Notes under the pieces: model-generated
What the model was told of the DNA's origin: nothing
Database searches by the model: none
Seen by the model: only the letters and a program-made list of their open reading frames with translations
Position numbers and translations under genes: made by a program
Part shown: positions 60,120 to 64,000 of the stretch, piece by piece
Numbering within the stretch: the first letter of the stretch is position 1
Layout: every line of letters begins with the position of its first letter
NCBI RefSeq assembly: GCF_007859935.1
Contig: NZ_SJPO01000017.1
Coordinates: forward strand, 18,539-82,538
Length of the DNA stretch: 64,000 nt
Reading direction: 5' to 3'
Source of the DNA: Posidoniimonas polymericola
GTDB lineage: Bacteria; Planctomycetota; Planctomycetia; Pirellulales; Lacipirellulaceae

Positions 60120-61013
60120 CTAGAGCCAGGTGGGGGTAAGCCCGAGCGCGGCTGCCTTGATCTCGAACTCTGATCGCTCGCGATTGGGTTTCAAGCCGTC
60201 GCCGTCCTCCATTATCCAGCCGAACGACTTCGCCGCCTCTGTCGCGTCCGAAGCCTGTCCCGCCAGCAGGAGGTTGATCACCACCTGATCAAGACGACTC
60301 AAGTGCATTGCTTCGAGTCTATAGTCAACGAAGGCTTCCCATGCGATGGGCACCCACTTCGCAACGATCTCTCGTCCTATTACGCTCGCGTACGCGCGAA
60401 TTTCGTGCTGAGCGTGGTCATCCATGCGCAATGCGAGGAAGTGAAAGAGATTGTGTAGATCGATCTTCCAGTATGCCTCCGTGTAGGTGGATAAAGGGAG
60501 ATCTTTCCTTGCCTGCTCGCGCGCGACGCCAGCAGCAAGCCTTTCTTGGTAAACTTCCTCGGCTAGCTGATGTAGCTCAGCTTCCCGGCTGGACAGCAGC
60601 TTTCCACTATCCGTAGCGAGGCAGTCACCACTTCCCTGTTTATTTGAGCGAGACTGAACTCTCCAACTTTCGGCGGGGGTCTTCTGCTTGGCGTCGATCG
60701 CTTCAGAATAGCGTGTCGAGTACTCGTTTACATTCGCTGTGCGGTGCCGAATCCACTGACGCCACGCATCCATCGGTACGCGCACGTGAAGTTTAACTTC
60801 GCACATCTCAAATGGCGTAGAGTGCCTATTCCTCATCAGGTACCGAATAAGTCCTCGGTCTTCACTTACTCGCTTCGTTCCAGCACCGTAAGAAATACGC
60901 GCCGCTTGCACAATCGATGAATCATCACCCATCGTATCGACTAGCCGAACGAAACCGTCATCTAGTACTTTATGTAGATAACCACCAGGCATCGTTGAAT
61001 GATCGGGGCTCAT
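60120..61013 (-). CDS. thyX: Flavin-dependent thymidylate synthase
   Basis: A 297-residue ThyX. The signature RHRTANVNEYSTR (residues 89-101) matches RHRxxSxNExSxR apart from Ala for the central Ser. Conserved FAD/dUMP-binding segments are STPFEMCEVKLHVRVP, LPLSTYTEAYWKIDLHNLFH and ALRMDDHAQHEIRAYA. It makes dTMP from dUMP using methylene-tetrahydrofolate, NADPH and FAD. Length matches the long ThyX form of many bacteria. Its start overlaps the stop of the upstream Rossmann-like gene by 4 nt, an unusual partner. ATG at 60992 is an alternative start. Confidence 0.95.
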   Translation of the reverse strand: MSPDHSTMPGGYLHKVLDDGFVRLVDTMGDDSSIVQAARISYGAGTKRVSEDRGLIRYLMRNRHSTPFEMCEVKLHVRVPMDAWRQWIRHRTANVNEYSTRYSEAIDAKQKTPAESWRVQSRSNKQGSGDCLATDSGKLLSSREAELHQLAEEVYQERLAAGVAREQARKDLPLSTYTEAYWKIDLHNLFHFLALRMDDHAQHEIRAYASVIGREIVAKWVPIAWEAFVDYRLEAMHLSRLDQVVINLLLAGQASDATEAAKSFGWIMEDGDGLKPNRERSEFEIKAAALGLTPTWL

Positions 61014-61888
61014 GTCTTCTCGCTAGATTCCAGGGTGGTTTCAATCGAATCGCCAATGCCGTGAGAGTAGGCGACGTTGAAATCCCCCGACGGAAGGTAA
61101 GTAAGACCGACTTCTTCCAGGTCCCAATGAATGTTGAATAAACTAATCGCTGACAACTTGGGGCCAAGCGATGCGCACACTACGTTATACGAGTCTTTGA
61201 GCGCATCAATTCTGGCTCGTAAAACCGATTCTCCAAAACCTGGTCCGTAAGCATCCAAATCAACAATCTCTACACCGTTTTGTGTTCCAAACTCCAATCT
61301 GTACTTCTCCATCCATTGAGCGTTCTGGGGGTCGACGCTGTCTCGCTGCAATGCCAGGCAAACAAAGGCTGGTTCGTAAAACTCAATCAGGTGCCTAACT
61401 CGGTCGAAATCATATCCGGCCGTAATCACCAATGCGGTCCGCTTTCCCATTGCAGAAATACCGGACATCTTGAAGACTAGCCGTGGTCGCCTAGGGTCGC
61501 GACTGAGCCAATCCCCATAGCCCTCAGGGCGGTGATAAACAACACTGACCTCTACGGAGCGCCGCTTCAGAAACCACAGGACTTGCCATATAACATCGCG
61601 AGGCATCGTTGAGATATCAACGATCGCTGGCTGGTCCTTATCGCCTATTGAGATTCGTAGGCTCTCATGCCATGATTTCGCAGGATCATCCGCGTAAAGC
61701 TGATACTCAGAGAACTGAATGCTGGCTCGGTCGCAACGTTCCTTCGCCTTGCGCCTGGTTTCGGCAGTTCTTGCCGCAAAAGCATCAACGAAGAATACGA
61801 CCACGCTTTCTATCGGGTGCTTCTCGATGCTGCGTTCGAGGCCTGCAATGAAACGATCTTCCCAGCTAGCAACTGTGAACAATCTCAT
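61010..61888 (-). CDS. Unrecognised two-domain Rossmann-like protein (WEDRF motif)
   Basis: 292 residues from ATG 61888, 4 nt after the stop of the ATPase gene; an extension to 61939 would overlap that gene. Residues 1-130: FTVASWEDRFIAGLERSIE, with WEDRF at 9-13, then alternating strands and helices (ESVVVFFVDAF; PAIVDISTMPRDVIWQVLW). Residues 145-285 look like a second alpha/beta domain (TALVITAGYDFDRVRHLIEF; YNVVCASLGPKLSAISLFN). A (S/W)(Y/E)(E/D)RF start is seen in uncharacterised proteins paired with AAA/ORC ATPases in defence-like loci, from memory. No catalytic motif is certain; a CARF-like or effector role is only a guess. Confidence 0.6.
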   Translation of the reverse strand: MRLFTVASWEDRFIAGLERSIEKHPIESVVVFFVDAFAARTAETRRKAKERCDRASIQFSEYQLYADDPAKSWHESLRISIGDKDQPAIVDISTMPRDVIWQVLWFLKRRSVEVSVVYHRPEGYGDWLSRDPRRPRLVFKMSGISAMGKRTALVITAGYDFDRVRHLIEFYEPAFVCLALQRDSVDPQNAQWMEKYRLEFGTQNGVEIVDLDAYGPGFGESVLRARIDALKDSYNVVCASLGPKLSAISLFNIHWDLEEVGLTYLPSGDFNVAYSHGIGDSIETTLESSEKT

Positions 61889-61892
61889 TCGT

Positions 61893-63620
61893 CTATTCTC
61901 CGAAGAGCTCCATCTGGGGTGAAGCCCCATCGCCTTCACTGAAAGGGAGATCCGCGCCCCTATCGGCTGATGCCCATAAGTCTGCCGCTTTCAATGAAAC
62001 CCTGGCGTGCTGCCCATGTGGATCGAGTCCTCTCGCCGGCCACAGCAGGCGATTTGGGACGTAGTAGGTTTGACGCCTCCCCTTTTCCTTGGCGTTCCCG
62101 AGTCGCGTATAGAGAAGCTGCGACGCAATAAGAATCTGAAGGATCGCGTCAAGGTTTGTGCAATCGAAGTTTTTTCGCCCAGAGATTGCAAATGAATTTG
62201 CTGCAGGTTCAGATATGTCGCTTAGTAGTCGCTTGCGGAAGAGCACGGCAAGAGCGTCGAGCAACTGAAATGCACGCTTAGCGTTGTCGCTCGAACAGTC
62301 TTCAAACATCTTGTCGAGTTCGTGCTCGGCCATTTGCCATAATTGCTCACTCCGTTCGATGATCACTGCCGATTGAACCGATGGAGGGATTTCGCTGACC
62401 TCTGTTGCACCCCCTTCGTTTCGCGCGGAAACCGCTTTGTCAAACATCCAGTAGCATGGCAAGAGCAGGTTTCTCACGACTCCCGTCGAAAGAAATACAA
62501 GCGTGTCGAACCCTGAGTATTCTGGGCGGTTGGCCTTCGATGGCCGTGTCCGAAAAAAGTGTGGACGAGCGTACTTGTATACGTAATCTCCCACCTTCTT
62601 CGGCTCATTGCCAAATCTCTGAACAGCGTCTTCCCGAACCGCATCTTCGGACGCCTTAAGTCGTTCCGTCATTTCGCGGCTGATTGGGAAGAATGAATAC
62701 GGATCGCTCTTAATGCCAGCAATCTCTAGCCGCTTCGAAACCAAGCGGCTTGCCATCTTTCCGAAATCCGCGCCAGGGTTCTGGAACGGCTGAACCATGT
62801 TAATCGTCGTATAGTCGTGGCCTTCGAGTATTGTTCCGCCGCCGGCAGTTGCCAGGCTGACATCAGCAAGGCTGGTTATCGCAATCTTCATGCTGAATAG
62901 AGAGTGATCTCGGTAGGCTACCCATGAGAATAGAGACCTGCGTTGCTGCTCATCGAGGTCTTGCGCATCGTCAATCATGAACCCGAAATGGGAGCTTTTG
63001 AACGTAGGTGAAGTGCGAAGCAGTCCCAAAAGAGGGACGATCAAGGTCGAGAATGAATAGGTCTCGTCAAAGAATGCATCGTCGATCTCGCGGCTATTGA
63101 CTGCACGCTGCGCTTTCAAGTTCTGCCGGTCTAGTAGTCGCATAAGGCCGACGAACACGTTGTCGTCTGCTGGTACTTCGTCGTTAAGCAGGTACTCGAA
63201 CTCCTCACGGAATCGACCCCGCTCATCTGCAAGCGACGCAGGACTTACGCACCGCAGGGTATCCGCCAAATGGTAGGCGAGAGAGATAACCAAATAGTGT
63301 TCAGAGATAGCTGCAGCTCGAGCCGGATCAAGAAGTTGCTGCTCTCGCTTGTGGTTCAGAGGCGTATTGCACGGGACATAGACACCTACAAAACCCAGGC
63401 TGGAATCAACGCCATTGCTAGCGGCACGCAAGCTCTGAACGGGATAGCTGCTGTATCGCAATGTCATCGACTTTCCGCAGCCTCGTTCCCCAACAAGGAA
63501 CACGTTACGGGATGAGCTCACAAACCGGGAGAAGTTAAAGTCTTCGATGTAGTAGTCGAGGATCGTGCGTGGTTCGAGATCGTTCGCTCCAACGTACTCA
63601 AACGGGTTTTCAGGAGTCAT
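61893..63620 (-). CDS. ORC1/AAA-type P-loop ATPase
   Basis: A 575-residue ATPase. It begins NPFEYVGANDLEPRTILDYY, then Walker A GERGCGKS (residues 44-51) and a Walker B-like FMIDDAQDLDEQQRRSLF near 213. The DDAQ pattern fits ORC/STAND-like ATPases with an NPF-type start. A sensor-like KIAITSLADVSLATA follows. The C-terminal half includes a winged-helix-like segment (NLDAILQILIASQLLYTRLG). No membrane segments. It shares an 11-nt overlap with the small gene upstream and lies 4 nt before the Rossmann-like gene, so all form one transcription unit. Possibly a defence or regulatory ATPase; not assigned to a known system. Confidence 0.78.
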   Translation of the reverse strand: MTPENPFEYVGANDLEPRTILDYYIEDFNFSRFVSSSRNVFLVGERGCGKSMTLRYSSYPVQSLRAASNGVDSSLGFVGVYVPCNTPLNHKREQQLLDPARAAAISEHYLVISLAYHLADTLRCVSPASLADERGRFREEFEYLLNDEVPADDNVFVGLMRLLDRQNLKAQRAVNSREIDDAFFDETYSFSTLIVPLLGLLRTSPTFKSSHFGFMIDDAQDLDEQQRRSLFSWVAYRDHSLFSMKIAITSLADVSLATAGGGTILEGHDYTTINMVQPFQNPGADFGKMASRLVSKRLEIAGIKSDPYSFFPISREMTERLKASEDAVREDAVQRFGNEPKKVGDYVYKYARPHFFRTRPSKANRPEYSGFDTLVFLSTGVVRNLLLPCYWMFDKAVSARNEGGATEVSEIPPSVQSAVIIERSEQLWQMAEHELDKMFEDCSSDNAKRAFQLLDALAVLFRKRLLSDISEPAANSFAISGRKNFDCTNLDAILQILIASQLLYTRLGNAKEKGRRQTYYVPNRLLWPARGLDPHGQHARVSLKAADLWASADRGADLPFSEGDGASPQMELFGE

Positions 63621-64000
63621 GCTGATCCTCCACTGCCTTTAGTGCTTCTTCTACTCTGCTGAGAATTGATTCTGCTTCGCCGAAGCGTGTACGGCTGGCC
63701 GATGCCGCGCTATCAATATCCTCCCCCGGGACCACTAAGTCATCTAGTGAGAACTCGATGCTGTAACGCAGCCGCTCTCCGCGAAGTGCGAAGTTGACAG
63801 TTACCTCAGTTCGATTGAACGGCGCGAGTACGCGGCAATAGTACCGCGTATAACGCCTTTCCTGGTCGAGCTTGGCAATTCTGTAGCGAACAAAGCAAAG
63901 CAACTTTTCTAGTCGTGCTTGGCCTTGTCGAACAACCTCTTGCCTCTTCGCGTAGAAGCCCGTTGAACGGAGTTTCAACTTAACGGGACGGAGCGAACAT
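63610..64000 (-). CDS. Small protein, possibly partial at right edge
   Basis: The frame is open from base 64000 to the stop at 63610 and encodes at least 122 residues from a TTG at 63978; the true start may lie beyond the window. The N-terminal part is basic and helical (RQEVVRQGQARLEKLLCFVR), a beta-rich middle follows (TEVTVNFALRGERLRYSIEF) and the C-terminus is helical (GEAESILSRVEEALKAVEDQ). It overlaps the ATPase start by 11 nt. No family recognised; it may be a partner or regulator of the ATPase. Confidence 0.6.
   Translation of the reverse strand, partial: CSLRPVKLKLRSTGFYAKRQEVVRQGQARLEKLLCFVRYRIAKLDQERRYTRYYCRVLAPFNRTEVTVNFALRGERLRYSIEFSLDDLVVPGEDIDSAASASRTRFGEAESILSRVEEALKAVEDQHDS

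Overview
The window comes from a GC-rich planctomycete, most likely a member of the Pirellulales. This is inferred from family content, not from a marker gene. The clues are DUF1559 pseudopilin-like proteins, PSD1/DUF1549-DUF1553 plus DUF1501 gene pairs with planctomycete-type CxxCH motifs, secreted proteins ending in dockerin plus PEP-CTERM tails, an ECF sigma factor overlapping a Ser/Thr kinase with TPRs, and an N-terminal FEPLERRELL motif on a large secreted protein. No rRNA, tRNA or CRISPR array was seen.

Layout. (1) 1-5.4 kb, defence-like island: a partial gene joining a degenerate kinase C-lobe to a DUF4011 domain, translationally coupled to an M48-like metallopeptidase; divergently, a coiled-coil protein and an McrB-like N-terminus cut off by an insertion sequence. 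(2) 5.35-7.1 kb: IS of type A and a near-perfect 19-bp hairpin. (3) 7.2-12.5 kb: sugar locus with a sodium:solute symporter, a GH130 phosphorylase/glycosidase, a GH18 enzyme and a divergent LacI regulator. (4) 12.6-17.5 kb: promoter, long leader, DUF1559 protein, CBM9-like and sorbosone-dehydrogenase-like secreted proteins; an IS of type B sits in the 3' end of the latter. (5) 19-27.7 kb (minus strand): LamG double protein, sugar-dehydrogenase-like protein, DUF1559, lipoprotein, ECF sigma factor and a FecR-LamG protein. (6) 28.6-37.9 kb (plus strand): two tandem PSD1/DUF1501 pairs. (7) 38-39.3 kb: second type B IS, broken by an 11-bp deletion. (8) 39.4-45.8 kb: a matrixin-like protein with altered zinc ligands, and a kinase plus ECF sigma factor. 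(9) 46.3-58.5 kb (plus strand): sulfotransferase, then a tightly packed run of dockerin/PEP-CTERM protein, DUF1559, HEAT lipoprotein, three glycosyltransferases, ABC exporter and tandem phosphotransferase. (10) 58.5-59.9 kb: second type A IS. (11) 60.1-64 kb (minus strand): small protein, ORC/AAA-type ATPase, Rossmann-like protein and ThyX, each overlapping or nearly touching the next.

The best candidates for something undescribed are the surface-protein/pseudopilin/glycan-export run (47.5-58.5 kb), the ATPase-Rossmann-small protein module coupled to thyX (60.1-64 kb), and the peptidase/degenerate kinase-DUF4011 pair at the left edge. A gene apparently made by in-frame fusion of two PEP-CTERM proteins (24.8-27.7 kb) is the most striking single gene. 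All functions are inferred from motifs read by eye; no database search was run.
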